Shown: one piece after another, positions 9,065-17,397 of the stretch | Position numbering within the stretch: position 1 is the first letter of the stretch | Layout: each line of letters opens with the position of its first letter | Source: CAIKMD01 sp963740675 | Lineage (GTDB): Bacteria > Pseudomonadota > Alphaproteobacteria > ATCC43930 > CGMCC-115725 | Assembly: GCA_963740675.1 (NCBI GenBank) | Contig: CAVUFS010000003.1 | Location: 62,001 to 126,000, forward strand | DNA length: 64,000 bases | Direction of reading: 5' to 3' | Made by a program: the position numbers and the translations under genes | The notes under the pieces: generated by a model | Told to the model about the DNA's origin: nothing | Seen by the model: only the letters and a program-made list of their open reading frames with translations | The model's database searches: none

Positions 9065-9571
9065 ATGCCCGATACCGCGCTCACGAATAAGGTCGCACCG
9101 CTCAACAAGTCGGTGATGCTGTCGCATGGCACGATCACCTGCAAAAGCCTCGCGGCTTCGCGGCGCTTTTACGAGGAATTCCTCGGCCTCGATGTCGTGC
9201 AGCATACCGAGCGCGGCGTGCTCTTACGTAAAGGCGGCTATTGCGTGATCGTCTGCCTCGAGGTCGGCGAGCACGTAAAGCCCGTCGATCGCCAGCATCA
9301 TTGGGGCATCGATCTCGCTTCCCGCGAGGAGGTCGATCGCGCCCTGGCCTTGGCGCATGAGCTCAAGGACAAATACGGCATTCATCAGATCTCGCGGATC
9401 ACCGACCATCATGGCGGCTACTCTTTCTATTTCCGCGATCTCGACGATAATTACTGGGAATTCCAGTTTGTCGGCGGCGGCCAAGAGTTGGGGAGTGGCC
9501 GCTACGACCAGTTCTTTGCCCGCGGCGACGTGACGGAAAAGAACAAACCCGATTGGGATCGCGGCGACTAA
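9065..9571 (+). CDS. VOC (glyoxalase/extradiol dioxygenase-like) protein
   Basis: A 168-residue single VOC unit with the complete metal triad expected of the superfamily: H21 (SHGTITCKS), H78/H79 (RQHHWGIDL) and E132 (NYWEFQF). FYEEFLGLDVV after the first strand is the usual alpha/beta turn. Members isomerise, cleave or degrade small carbonyl or aromatic compounds; the reaction is not specified by sequence. An AAGGAG site precedes the ATG. It lies 30 bases behind the second binding-protein gene and probably ends that operon. Confidence 0.85.
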   Translation: MPDTALTNKVAPLNKSVMLSHGTITCKSLAASRRFYEEFLGLDVVQHTERGVLLRKGGYCVIVCLEVGEHVKPVDRQHHWGIDLASREEVDRALALAHELKDKYGIHQISRITDHHGGYSFYFRDLDDNYWEFQFVGGGQELGSGRYDQFFARGDVTEKNKPDWDRGD

Positions 9572-9966
9572 ATTTAATCGATCCGATTGAGTCGAAACTG
9601 TGGCGTCAGGGCGCGGCCACGCTCGCGCCACACCTCTTCCGCGCAACTACTAGATTTAGTGGCAAATACTATGGCCTATTGTGCGCTGCATAATAGTTCG
9701 AAGTTCTATGAATATTAGTTTTTCACTTCATGAGTGTCTACAAAACCGAAAAACCGGATGGTTGATCATCCGATTTATCTAATTCAAATGAATGAAAATC
9801 AACTTCGATTGAAGTATCACTGATCGGCATTTTAAGCATTTCTCGGTGCAATGACTTAGCCCGTCCGTAATATTACTAACCGGATTAACCCTAAGTTTCT
9901 TCCGCGGGTGCGAAAGGATATTTGTCTTCGTGACAATTACTTCTTCCAACCTGAGGGGATCTACCA
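9572..9966. other. AT-rich intergenic region before pilus operon
   Basis: There is no credible ORF. Base composition from about 9650 to 9900 is much more AT-rich than its neighbours, which fits an upstream regulatory region for the DUF4402 operon or older foreign DNA. A weak hairpin (GGATG...CATCC) lies near 9756-9772. GAGGGG precedes the 9967 ATG. Confidence 0.5.
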
Positions 9967-10482
9967 ATGCGTACCCAGTTTTCGGCAGTCGTTGCATTCA
10001 GTTCGGTGCTGTTGGCTGCCGGGCTGAGCCAAGCGGCAGGCAGCAGCACCAACAACAGCACGGACTCCGCGACCGCGAATGTCACTGCGACGATCGTGGC
10101 GCCCATCACCCTGACCAAGACGTCGGATCTTTCCTTCGGCACCTTTACCTCGGATGCCGCGGCCTGCACCGTGGCCGTCAGCGCGAGCAACACCCAGACC
10201 GTCACCGGCAATTGCGCCCCACTGAGCGGCTCGACGATTTCGGCGGCAGCCTTCACGGTCGGCGGCTCGGGCAATCGCAGCTTCACGACGAATGTTTCCG
10301 CTACCTCGGCGAATCTCAGCGATGGAGCCGGCCACACCATGGCGCTCTCCTTGCAGAACAACGCCCCGACCCATCTGACCAATGGCTCCGCGACGATCAA
10401 CGTCTATGGCAGCCTCGCGGTCGCCGCCAATCAAGCGGCCGGCTCTTATGCCGACACCGTGACCGTGACGGTCTCGTACTAA
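9967..10482 (+). CDS. DUF4402 pilin-like secreted subunit
   Basis: A 171-residue protein with a signal peptide (residues 1-23, cleavage after SQA) and the DUF4402 beta-sandwich pattern: VTATIVAPITLTKTSDLSFGTF near residue 38, a Cys pair (AACTV, GNCAP) likely forming a disulfide, and a C-terminal YADTVTVTVSY strand. The alternating hydrophobic terminal strand is typical of subunits handled by PapD-type chaperones. It is followed by chaperone and usher genes, so it is probably the major surface subunit. It is rich in Ala, Ser and Thr. A strong hairpin lies just after the stop. Confidence 0.85.
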   Translation: MRTQFSAVVAFSSVLLAAGLSQAAGSSTNNSTDSATANVTATIVAPITLTKTSDLSFGTFTSDAAACTVAVSASNTQTVTGNCAPLSGSTISAAAFTVGGSGNRSFTTNVSATSANLSDGAGHTMALSLQNNAPTHLTNGSATINVYGSLAVAANQAAGSYADTVTVTVSY

Positions 10483-10502
10483 CCAACCCTATCGACATCG
10501 AC

Positions 10503-10534
10503 ATGGCGCCGCGGCGGGGAGAACGCGGCGCCAT
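10503..10534 (+). promoter_or_regulatory. Strong intercistronic stem-loop after pilin gene
   Basis: An 11-bp perfect stem, ATGGCGCCGCG (10503-10513) pairing with CGCGGCGCCAT (10524-10534), has a 10-nt loop and no T-tract. It sits between the subunit and chaperone genes. In fimbrial operons such hairpins stabilise the subunit mRNA or attenuate read-through so that subunit exceeds chaperone and usher; that role is inferred here. Confidence 0.75.
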
Positions 10535-10601
10535 GCATCGCCCGAAAATTTACGTCTGGGACTTAACAACAAGGAGCAGGCGCGAAAACGCCTGAGAGAC
10601 G

Positions 10602-11447
10602 ATGAAGCACTTCTCGGGGAAAGGCCTGGTTCTTTCGGCACTCGCTTTGGCCGCGGCGGTTAGCAGCTTCCCATCGCTGGCGCGTGCCGATCTTCTGCTG
10701 GTGCCCCAGCGCATCGTTTTCGAGGAGCAGGACCGCGCCGCAACGCTGACCCTCGTCAATAACGGCAATGAGACCGAGACCTATCGCATCTCGTGGAAGC
10801 AGCTTCACCAGCTTCCCGATGGTCAATACTCCGAAATTCAGACGCCCGGTCCGGGCGAGCATTTCGCCGACGATATGATCCGCTATTCGCCGCGCCAGAT
10901 TACTTTGGCGCCCGGTGAGCAGCAGACCGTGCGGCTAATGCTGCGCAAGCCGGCGGATCTGCCGACGGGCGAATATCGCTCGCATCTCGCTTTCACCGCC
11001 GAGCCGCGCCAGATCCAGGCGCCGGCCGCGCCGGGTGCTTCGAACGGCAAAGGCAAGGGCCTCGGCGTGCAGCTCGCTTTCGTCTATGGCGTGTCGATCC
11101 CGGTGATCGTGCGCCAGGGCTCGCTCAACGCGTCGGCGACTTTGGCGATGAGCTTGAAGCCGTCCAGCAGCGGCTATGACATCCTCACCACGATCGGGCG
11201 CAGCGGCACGGAAAGCCTGTACGGCGATCTCGTCGTCAATTATCGGCCGCCCAGCGGTAAATCGGTGCAGCTCCAAGAGGTCGACGGCGTCTCGGTGCTG
11301 CTGCCGAACAATCAGCGCAGCATCACGATCGGTACTACCCTGACCCCGGAGCAGCGCCACACCGGCGGCCAGCTCCAGCTCATCTATCGCGCCCCGTCCG
11401 AGGCAGGCGGCGGCGTTCTCGCGGAAACCCAGAAGCCGATTAGCTGA
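10602..11447 (+). CDS. PapD-type periplasmic fimbrial chaperone
   Basis: A 281-residue protein with a signal peptide (cleavage near residue 28, SLARA). It then carries the PapD N-terminal domain: LLLVPQRIVFEEQDRAATLTLVN, a YRISWKQ strand, RYSPRQITLAPGEQQTVRLMLRKP (the conserved G1-strand region) and YRSHLAFTA. The family folds pilus subunits by donor-strand complementation. It lies between the DUF4402 subunit and the usher, co-directional with both. A segment after residue 130 (AAPGASNGKGKG) is a low-complexity insertion between the two Ig-like domains. Confidence 0.88.
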   Translation: MKHFSGKGLVLSALALAAAVSSFPSLARADLLLVPQRIVFEEQDRAATLTLVNNGNETETYRISWKQLHQLPDGQYSEIQTPGPGEHFADDMIRYSPRQITLAPGEQQTVRLMLRKPADLPTGEYRSHLAFTAEPRQIQAPAAPGASNGKGKGLGVQLAFVYGVSIPVIVRQGSLNASATLAMSLKPSSSGYDILTTIGRSGTESLYGDLVVNYRPPSGKSVQLQEVDGVSVLLPNNQRSITIGTTLTPEQRHTGGQLQLIYRAPSEAGGGVLAETQKPIS

Positions 11448-11477
11448 TCCATCCGACGAGCAGGGTGAGGGCGTGCG

Positions 11478-14201
11478 ATGCCGCGCCTAGCCGCGTATTT
11501 TCTCGCCGGAGCGATGCTTTTTGTGGCGGCCTTCACCGCGGCTTTATCCGCGCGGGCGGCTGACCAGCCGAACGCTGTCCCGGGCTCGGCCGCGCCCCAG
11601 ACCGAGGATCTGATCCTCGAGATCCGGCTGGGCAAATACGAGGTCGCCGATACGTTTGTCGCGCAATACGGCGACGGCGTCACCTATGTGCCGGTGGCGC
11701 AATTCGCCGAAGCACTGGAGATCGGCGCCGACCTTCATCTCGACCGCAAGCAGGTCTCGGGCAAGGTCGGCGCCAAGCAGGTCGCCTGGTCCGTCGATGC
11801 CGCCAAAGGCGTGCTGCGCCATGGCAGTGACGAGGAAGCGTTGCCGCCACGCAGCTTTTTTGTCGCGAGCGACGACATCTATCTCGACAGCCGCCTTTTC
11901 GAGAAGATATGGCCGGTGACGATCACGGTGCGGCTCAATCTGCTGCGCCTGACCATCAATTCGACAGAGCCGCTGCCGGTGGAAGAGCGCCTGGCGCGCG
12001 AAGAGGCGCATAAGCGGCTGCGCAGTCAATTCATCTATCCTGATTTTCCGCAGCGGCCGAACGATTATAAGCTTTGGAGCATTCCACAGGGCGATCTGCA
12101 GCTTTCCTCGCAGGTCGATCGCTCGCAATCCTCGCCGCAATATTATTCGGCACTTGCCACCGGCGATCTTCTCGACATGACCGCGCGGTTGTTCATTACC
12201 GGTGCCGATTTCAGTTCGCCGCCCGATGTACGCTTCAACCTGTCGCGCTCGGACAGCGCCGGCGGGGTCTTCGGCTTGCCGGCGATGAAGCAATTCGCGG
12301 TCGGCGATATCACGACGCCGGCTTTCCAGAACATCACCAACGGCCGGCTGGAGCGCGGCATTCTTGCCTCGAGCTTTCCACTCGACCTGCCGAGCGGCAC
12401 CGACCAAACGGTGCTTCAAGGCGACGCGTTGCCCGGCTGGGAGGCCGAACTTTATCGCAACGACACGCTGCTCGATTATCAGGTGATCCCGGCGCAGGGC
12501 CAGTATCGCTTCGTCAATGTGCCGCTGCTGATCGGCACCAATCTTCTGCGCGTCGTGCTTTATGGCCCACAGGGGCAGCGGCGCGAGGATGTGAAGCGGC
12601 TCTATGTCGGACCCGGTGTCGCGGCGCCGGGTCAGGGCTATTGGCGCTTTTCGCTGAGCGACGCCAACCAGACGCTGATCAACACGACGGAGAACAACAG
12701 CCAACTTTTTGGTGGCATACCCGAGCCGCAATCCGGCCCGGTCGGCAGCGCCGAATATCTTTACGGTATCAACCCGGATTGGTCGATCGGCGGCAGCGTT
12801 GTTCGCGCTCCGCCGAACAATGCGACCGTTCCGGTCCCGTCGGACGCGCAGAATTACGCATCGGCGATCTTGCGCACCGATCAGTTCGGCATCTTCATCA
12901 CCGAACAAGCGACGATGTCGGATTCGGGTGGCACCGCTTTCGATAGCGTGGCGCAGACGACGATCTTCGGCGATTACGGCCTGACCGGCGAATATCTCTT
13001 GCTCAACAAGTTCGAGAGCGAGGCGGTCGATTTCGGTCCGGACGCGCTGGTGGAGCGCGCGCGCCTTCATCTCGACGGCGCTTTCGGGCCGCTGCCTTTC
13101 ATGGCCGACCCGGTGAATTTCGCGGTCGAGGGCGTGCGCGATCGCTTTCAGAGCGGGCGTGTCGATACCTCGATCCTGCATTCGTTATTCCTGCGTGTCG
13201 GCCGGACCTATCTCAGCAACAGTGTTTCTTTGGCGCAGAACCAGGAGACGGGCGTCACCTCGAACACGCTGCAAGGCTTGGCGACCGGCAATCTGCTGCT
13301 CGGCAAGGTGACGATGCGCGGCCAACTGCAATACGACCCGCAGGATTCGTTCCAGTTCCAAAGCTTCAACGGCACGGCGGAATATCACTGGTCCCCGGAT
13401 ATCCTCTATCGTGCGACCGTCGATCAGACACTGGTAGGGAAGAGCATTACCGGCTTCGGCGTATCGGCCTCGCGCGATTTCGGCAAGTTCCTGCTCGGCG
13501 CCGGCGGCCGCATCGCCACCGATGGCAGCTTGACCTTCGGCCTGACGCTGTCGGTATCTCTCACCGGCACGCCGAACGGTCATTTGCTGACCAGCTCGAA
13601 GCCGATCGCCGATCGCGGCTCACTTGCTGCGCGCGTCTTCCTCGATCGCAATCTCAACGGCGTCTACGATGACGGCGATCAGCTCTTGCCGAACGCGGCG
13701 CTCGATATCGATCATCGCCGCGATTTCAATGAACAGAATGTCGATGGCGATATCGTGCGCACCGGCATCGAACCGTATCGCCGCACGAACATCTCGGTGA
13801 ACGAGGCGAGCCTGACCGATCCTTATATGAAGCCGGTCGACGGCACGTCTTTCGTGCCGCGGCCCGGCCATATGGAGCAGATCGATCTGCCGGTGGTGGA
13901 GACGGCGGAGGCCGAAGGTGCGCTGTTGCTCGGCGACGAGACCGAGCCGCGGCCGCTGGCCGGTATCAAGATCCAATTGCTCGATGCGAGCGGCAAGGTC
14001 GTGCAGGACACAACCTCGGCCTATGACGGCTATTTCTATTTCTCGAAGCTGGTGCCCGGCCACTACTCGGTCGCGATCGACCAAAGCGCCGGCCGCGCCG
14101 CAGCGTACGACTATGTGCTGCCGTCGGCTTTCGATGTTGCGCCGGGCGCGATCAAGACCGGGCTCGGCATCACCGCACGCCGTCGTCCGGATCCACAGTG
14201 A
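11478..14201 (+). CDS. Usher-like outer-membrane protein with C-terminal Ig-like/CarboxypepD-type domain
   Basis: This 907-residue protein has a signal peptide (residues 1-27). Its N-terminal part contains segments typical of the alternative ushers: LEIRLGKYEVADTFVAQYGDGVTYVPV near residue 48, a YFPDFPQRPNDYKLW-like start of the barrel, then many alternating strands consistent with an outer-membrane beta-barrel. The last ~220 residues change character: GSLAARVFLDRNLNGVYDDGDQLLPNAAL and a second repeat with YDGYFYFSKLVPGHYSVAID resemble SdrD-B/Cna-B or carboxypeptidase-regulatory modules. It would export and anchor the DUF4402 subunit. Start ATG has GGGTGAGGG upstream. Confidence 0.85.
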   Translation: MPRLAAYFLAGAMLFVAAFTAALSARAADQPNAVPGSAAPQTEDLILEIRLGKYEVADTFVAQYGDGVTYVPVAQFAEALEIGADLHLDRKQVSGKVGAKQVAWSVDAAKGVLRHGSDEEALPPRSFFVASDDIYLDSRLFEKIWPVTITVRLNLLRLTINSTEPLPVEERLAREEAHKRLRSQFIYPDFPQRPNDYKLWSIPQGDLQLSSQVDRSQSSPQYYSALATGDLLDMTARLFITGADFSSPPDVRFNLSRSDSAGGVFGLPAMKQFAVGDITTPAFQNITNGRLERGILASSFPLDLPSGTDQTVLQGDALPGWEAELYRNDTLLDYQVIPAQGQYRFVNVPLLIGTNLLRVVLYGPQGQRREDVKRLYVGPGVAAPGQGYWRFSLSDANQTLINTTENNSQLFGGIPEPQSGPVGSAEYLYGINPDWSIGGSVVRAPPNNATVPVPSDAQNYASAILRTDQFGIFITEQATMSDSGGTAFDSVAQTTIFGDYGLTGEYLLLNKFESEAVDFGPDALVERARLHLDGAFGPLPFMADPVNFAVEGVRDRFQSGRVDTSILHSLFLRVGRTYLSNSVSLAQNQETGVTSNTLQGLATGNLLLGKVTMRGQLQYDPQDSFQFQSFNGTAEYHWSPDILYRATVDQTLVGKSITGFGVSASRDFGKFLLGAGGRIATDGSLTFGLTLSVSLTGTPNGHLLTSSKPIADRGSLAARVFLDRNLNGVYDDGDQLLPNAALDIDHRRDFNEQNVDGDIVRTGIEPYRRTNISVNEASLTDPYMKPVDGTSFVPRPGHMEQIDLPVVETAEAEGALLLGDETEPRPLAGIKIQLLDASGKVVQDTTSAYDGYFYFSKLVPGHYSVAIDQSAGRAAAYDYVLPSAFDVAPGAIKTGLGITARRRPDPQ

Positions 14202-14210
14202 ACGGCAGTG

Positions 14211-14510
14211 CTATTCGAAGTCGATGAAAATGGTGCGGAGATTGGCGGCGCGGCCGCTCTCGTTATCGAGCTCGCCGTGGATCATACGCATGGTATAGGC
14301 ACGCGGCGCGGCGGCATGAACGGTCGGCTGCGCGCCGCCGGCATAGCCGCCGCGGATCGTGACCGGCGACTGCACGGTTGCCGTGACCGCCGCGACCGCA
14401 GAGGCGTGCTGGTCCGCGTCGGCAGGCACGAAAGCCATCGCCGCGCCGATGACGGTTCCAAGCGCAACGTGCCGCGGCGCGCTGCGTAAAACATTCCCAA
14501 GGCTTGACAT
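14211..14510 (-). CDS. Small secreted protein with a pilin-like strand
   Basis: A 99-residue ORF convergent with the usher, the stops being nine bases apart. Residues 14-32 form a signal-like segment (VALGTVIGAAMAFVPADA). The stretch VAAVTATVQSPVTIRGG that follows resembles the N-terminal strand of the DUF4402 subunit (VTATIVAPITL). The C-terminus ends in alternating hydrophobics (RTIFIDFE), as donor strands do. No strong ribosome site is visible. It could be a minor pilus component, but the similarity is short and unproven. Confidence 0.5.
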   Translation of the reverse strand: MSSLGNVLRSAPRHVALGTVIGAAMAFVPADADQHASAVAAVTATVQSPVTIRGGYAGGAQPTVHAAAPRAYTMRMIHGELDNESGRAANLRTIFIDFE

Positions 14511-14645
14511 AATCTACCGTTCGAAATCGGCGCTCTGTTGCGCGCCCTCTCGGTTCTTGATCGAGAGGCTAACGCAACTAAGCCGGTTTCGCCCAGCAGT
14601 ATCGATTCGGGTTTAGGCTAAACTACGGCGAAATTTAAGCTTTTA

Positions 14646-15368
14646 CTAACCGCGTTGCCCTGTTTTGCTTTTAGCTGTTTTAGCCTTCGCGGTTTTAGCG
14701 GGCGAGGATTTGCCATTGGCGACTATCGCACGGAAATAAAGCAATGTCGCTTTCGCATCGCTCGGCGCGTCGTCGATCGAGTTGCGCTTTGCCGCCAGGT
14801 ATCGCTGCGCGCTGACAGCAAGGCCCGCATCTTCGGCTGCCGCTTTCATCTCGGCAAAGCGATATTTGCGGTAATGCGAATGCACGCCGACATGCGAGGC
14901 ATAGGTCGTGACGATCAGCGCGCCGCGTTTCCTCAAAACCCGCCGCGATTCTGCAAAGACATCGGGCAGCGGCACATGGCCGATCAATTCCGGAAAGATC
15001 ACGATGTCGAAACAGCCGGGCGCGAAGGGGAGGGCGCGCGCATCGCCGCCAACGCCGCGCTTGAGCCCGGCGCGCGCGGCGCGTTTCAGCATCGGATGCG
15101 CCGGATCGAGACCGGTAAGACGATGGCCTTCGCCGATGAGATACGCCTCGAGCTCGCCATTGCCGCAGCCAATCGAAAGGATGTCGTGCGGCTTTTCGCC
15201 AAGCTCCTCAAGCAGCCAGGCGCGAAACGCGGGCGAGCTCGACGAGTAGGTGAAGTAATTGCTGTTGTTCCAGCCCTTATCGCCGATGCTGCGATAAAAC
15301 CGCGCCGGAGAGGCGCGCTTGGCCGGTGTCGCGGCGCTCTTCTTCTTTTGCTTTTTCTTTTGCGCCAT
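14646..15368 (-). CDS. Class I SAM-dependent methyltransferase
   Basis: A 240-residue protein with the Rossmann methyltransferase motifs: motif I DILSIGCGNGELEAYL near residue 62, an acidic end of strand 2 (GLDPAHP), ALPFAPGCFDIVIF as motif post-II/IV, and RRVLRKRGALIVTTY. SAM binding is well supported; the substrate is unknown. Both ends are Lys/Ala-rich tails (AQKKKQKKKSA at the start; KTAKAKTAKSKTG at the end) that may bind nucleic acid or membranes. The ATG at 15368 is preferred over a TTG twelve codons upstream. Confidence 0.85.
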   Translation of the reverse strand: MAQKKKQKKKSAATPAKRASPARFYRSIGDKGWNNSNYFTYSSSSPAFRAWLLEELGEKPHDILSIGCGNGELEAYLIGEGHRLTGLDPAHPMLKRAARAGLKRGVGGDARALPFAPGCFDIVIFPELIGHVPLPDVFAESRRVLRKRGALIVTTYASHVGVHSHYRKYRFAEMKAAAEDAGLAVSAQRYLAAKRNSIDDAPSDAKATLLYFRAIVANGKSSPAKTAKAKTAKSKTGQRG

Positions 15369-15488
15369 GGCTCCGGACACGCGATGGGGATGACGGGCAT
15401 CCAAAGCCGGATAGGGCGAGGATGGGGATGGTGGGTGTCTACCGCCCGCTCAATAACCCAATCGCAGCCGTGGCGCCATATGCAACCG

Positions 15489-15761
15489 TCAGCAGGGGCC
15501 TCGCGCGCAACTTTGCTGCTGGCGCTTGAGGCGTTGAAGTTCGAGCTGCTGCTGGTCCAGCCGATTTTGGAGCGATTGCAACTGCCGATCCCGTGTCGGC
15601 GTCGACGGTTGTCGCAGCCTGAGCTGATTTAGTTGCTGCTGCTGTTCGTTCAAACGAAGCTGAAATGTCCGGAATTGCTGAGGCGTCGGACCGGTCGTCT
15701 GCGCAAGAGCCGCCCACGGCAGAGTGAGAGCGAGAACGATAATAAGAATGAAAGGTTTCAC
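15489..15761 (-). CDS. Secreted Gln/Leu-rich coiled-coil protein
   Basis: About 90 residues from a GTG at 15761. A signal peptide (VKPFILIIVLALTLPWAALAQ) is followed by a Gln-rich heptad region (LRLNEQQQQLNQLRLRQ, LQSLQNRLDQQQLELQRLK) and a C-terminal pair of Cys residues (SCARGPC). It should be an exported helical coiled coil. I do not recognise a family. The reading frame remains open upstream, so the start is uncertain. Confidence 0.55.
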   Translation of the reverse strand: MKPFILIIVLALTLPWAALAQTTGPTPQQFRTFQLRLNEQQQQLNQLRLRQPSTPTRDRQLQSLQNRLDQQQLELQRLKRQQQSCARGPC

Positions 15762-15801
15762 GAAGGAGATATGGGAATAGCGACGGCGCTGGACCAGTCT
15801 A

Positions 15802-16024
15802 TCAATTGCTCTCGTGCCGCTGAATGTCGCCGTCGAGCGCACCTTCGGGCATGATCATACCAATCGCGGCGCCGGCCACGCCGCCCACTGAGAACTCCGA
15901 TCGGGCCACCTGGAATGCCAAGCGCCGCGCCCATTGCGCCAGTAGAAGCTGTCTGCTCGCCGTGTTCGCTGTCACATGCCGACAGGACAGCGAGAACCAT
16001 GAGCAATGCAACGTATCGTGTCAC
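15802..16024 (-). pseudogene. Glycine-zipper lipoprotein gene, frameshifted (copy 1)
   Basis: From a GTG at 16024 the frame reads a lipoprotein signal (TRYVALLMVLAVLSAC, lipobox LSAC) and then GAMGAALGIPGGPIG. The matching zipper half, VGGVAGAAIGMIMPEGALDG, ends at a TGA at 15802 in a different frame. A single-base slip near 15890 joins them. The GGAGAGGCGGCG ribosome site is intact. Glycine-zipper lipoproteins insert in the outer membrane. A diverged second copy with another lesion lies at 20676-20828. A programmed frameshift is possible but I see no slippery heptamer. Confidence 0.65.
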
Positions 16025-16137
16025 CGCCGCCTCTCCGTTCTTCCGGGCGAATAACTACGACGGGATATGTCGATGAGGCCATTCAGCAAAACCCGGTATC
16101 GGCGGTAAAATTCTATGAGCGTTCGATACGCGCGGAT
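15899..16137. repeat. Duplicated 239-bp segment, copy 1
   Basis: This is over 85% identical by eye to 20704-20941. It covers the 5' half and upstream region of the glycine-zipper lipoprotein gene and ends at GATACGCGCGGAT in both places. Confidence 0.85.
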
Positions 16138-16628
16138 AGCGCGTCGAACAAGCCATAAGGTGTCAGAGGGCAGCGTACAGAAGATCGCGAAGGCGAAGCC
16201 GGAAAAGAGTGCAGGTAAGTAGCTCGTCAGTTCTGCCCCATTCCGTTTGCGGGGCCGATGCGATCTCGCACCGCGCCCAAGATTCGGGCGCGCGGCCAAA
16301 TGGAATTAGCCAACCGTCTTGATCCAAAGAGAATGTCCTCGCTGTAACGAGGGCCTCCGGGTAGGAATCGGCATGAAAGTTTTGTAGCCCGAGAATCGGG
16401 ATTCTCTAATCTGAGACTCTCGACTGAGGAAGTAGCACCGATATCCGAACATAGCGCTATCAGCTTTCAATTAAGGCGGGGACGCGACGTAATCTTCCTT
16501 CCTGCACGTGAGGAGCGCGCCAGACGTCATAGAAGCCACGCGCGAGCTTGAATGCGACGAAACGACAAAGAGCGGTTTAAGTGGCGGCTAAAGAAGAATC
16601 GCGAAGGCGAAGCCGAAATGAAGGACGC
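16138..16628. other. Intergenic region without credible gene
   Basis: Only short unconvincing ORFs occur. It holds two copies of the dispersed 23-bp repeat (16185-16207 and a variant at 16599-16617) and a short inverted repeat near 16388-16408 (CCCGAGAATCGGG). Nothing else is recognised. Confidence 0.6.
16185..16207 (+). repeat. Dispersed 23-bp repeat, copy A
   Basis: The sequence TCGCGAAGGCGAAGCCGGAA plus AAG is found exactly here and at 19979-20001, inverted at 18400-18422, and with changes at 16599-16617. All copies lie between genes of the accessory island. Confidence 0.8.
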
Positions 16629-16829
16629 CTAGTCGAGCGTCAGCTTTGCTGCCTGGGCATCTAGCGTTCGAGCGAGCGTTTCCAGTTCTGCCGCTCTAAC
16701 GCGCAATGTTTCTTCAATCGCTTGATCGTTGATGAGCGTCGCGGCTTGCCGGAAGCGATCCGCATCGCGTCGAGCCCTCACGGCCTCGCCTAGCAATTGT
16801 TCCCGCGACCTCTTATCCGGCTCTGTCAC
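16629..16829 (-). CDS. Small coiled-coil protein (stand-alone member of island family)
   Basis: A 66-residue protein from a GTG at 16829 (VTEPDKRSREQLL), preceded by GGGGCTGGGCAA. Nearly all of it is helical, with heptads in RDADRFRQAATL and RAAELETLARTLDAQAAKLT. It aligns along its full length with the C-terminal part of the protein at 17698-18231, where the matching V-S-E-T-D also begins at a GTG. The frame is open to a TTG at 16871, but the paralog comparison favours the GTG. No known family; presumably cytoplasmic. Confidence 0.65.
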   Translation of the reverse strand: MTEPDKRSREQLLGEAVRARRDADRFRQAATLINDQAIEETLRVRAAELETLARTLDAQAAKLTLD

Positions 16830-16930
16830 TTGCCCAGCCCCAACGTCGAACGGCCGATATAAAAGTTTCAATTCGGCGAAGATAAGGCGGCGTGCATTTT
16901 TCTAACCGCCAAGAAATCAAGTCGGCTTGA

Positions 16931-17110
16931 CTAGGCGTCGCGTGACGTATCGCTTTGGAACTTGGCTATTTGGGCGCGGGAAGTGGCAATCTGATCCCGC
17001 GACTTATGCAGTCGATCCATAATGGACTGCTCCAGCAGAGCAATGCGCCCGTCCAACCGGTCGAGTTGGTCCGTAAGCTCAATAAGCACGTTTGATCTTT
17101 GGTCAGACAT
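16931..17110 (-). CDS. Small coiled-coil hypothetical protein
   Basis: A 59-residue protein starting MSDQRSNVLIELTDQLDRLD at 17110, preceded by a GGGAGATGG ribosome site. Its heptad repeats (LTDQLDRLDGRIALLEQSI) predict a short parallel coiled coil, and the tail is Ser/Gln-rich. It is of the kind of tiny orphan protein that fills this island; no function can be given. An in-frame upstream GTG/ATG adds six residues but would swallow the ribosome site. Confidence 0.6.
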   Translation of the reverse strand: MSDQRSNVLIELTDQLDRLDGRIALLEQSIMDRLHKSRDQIATSRAQIAKFQSDTSRDA

Positions 17111-17351
17111 CGTCCATCTCCCAACCATTCAGGCGGGAGCGCGGGACACTCTTCGTGATGCCGCTGTCTCTCAGCCGTCAGCGCCCAGAGGGCCGCAGCC
17201 GACGATAGGCGGAGTATGGACCGGTTGTGGGCTACATGCCACCACGCAGTGCGCGTCGGGAGTCATCCCGTGGCGCGTAAGTGGATGAAGCGCTCCAGCA
17301 TGGCTGACGCCGCCACTTCGCTACAGCCATCGAAAAAATCCGCGAGGCGAT

Positions 17352-17377
17352 TAAAAGAAAAGTCCCGCTTCGGCGGG
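17352..17377 (-). terminator. Terminator of the island type
   Basis: On the reverse strand a CCCGC-CGAA-GCGGG hairpin is followed by TTTTCTTTTA. It sits directly downstream of the lipoprotein-tail gene ending at 17398. Confidence 0.75.
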
Positions 17378-17397
17378 TTCCCGTTGATGTTAGGTGC

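Noticed and set aside
11544..13181. 545-codon minus-strand ORF opposite the usher gene
   Set aside because: Composition is Arg/His/Ile-rich with no domain pattern, and the plus strand holds a clear usher with matching operon partners.
15802..16024. Programmed frameshifting in the lipoprotein gene as a firm call
   Set aside because: No slippery heptamer or following pseudoknot is visible; decay or base error is simpler.
16021..16299. 92-codon minus-strand ORF ending at the lipoprotein start
   Set aside because: The same stretch in the second copy differs by mostly amino-acid-changing substitutions, and part of it is the dispersed repeat, so it looks like leader DNA rather than a gene.
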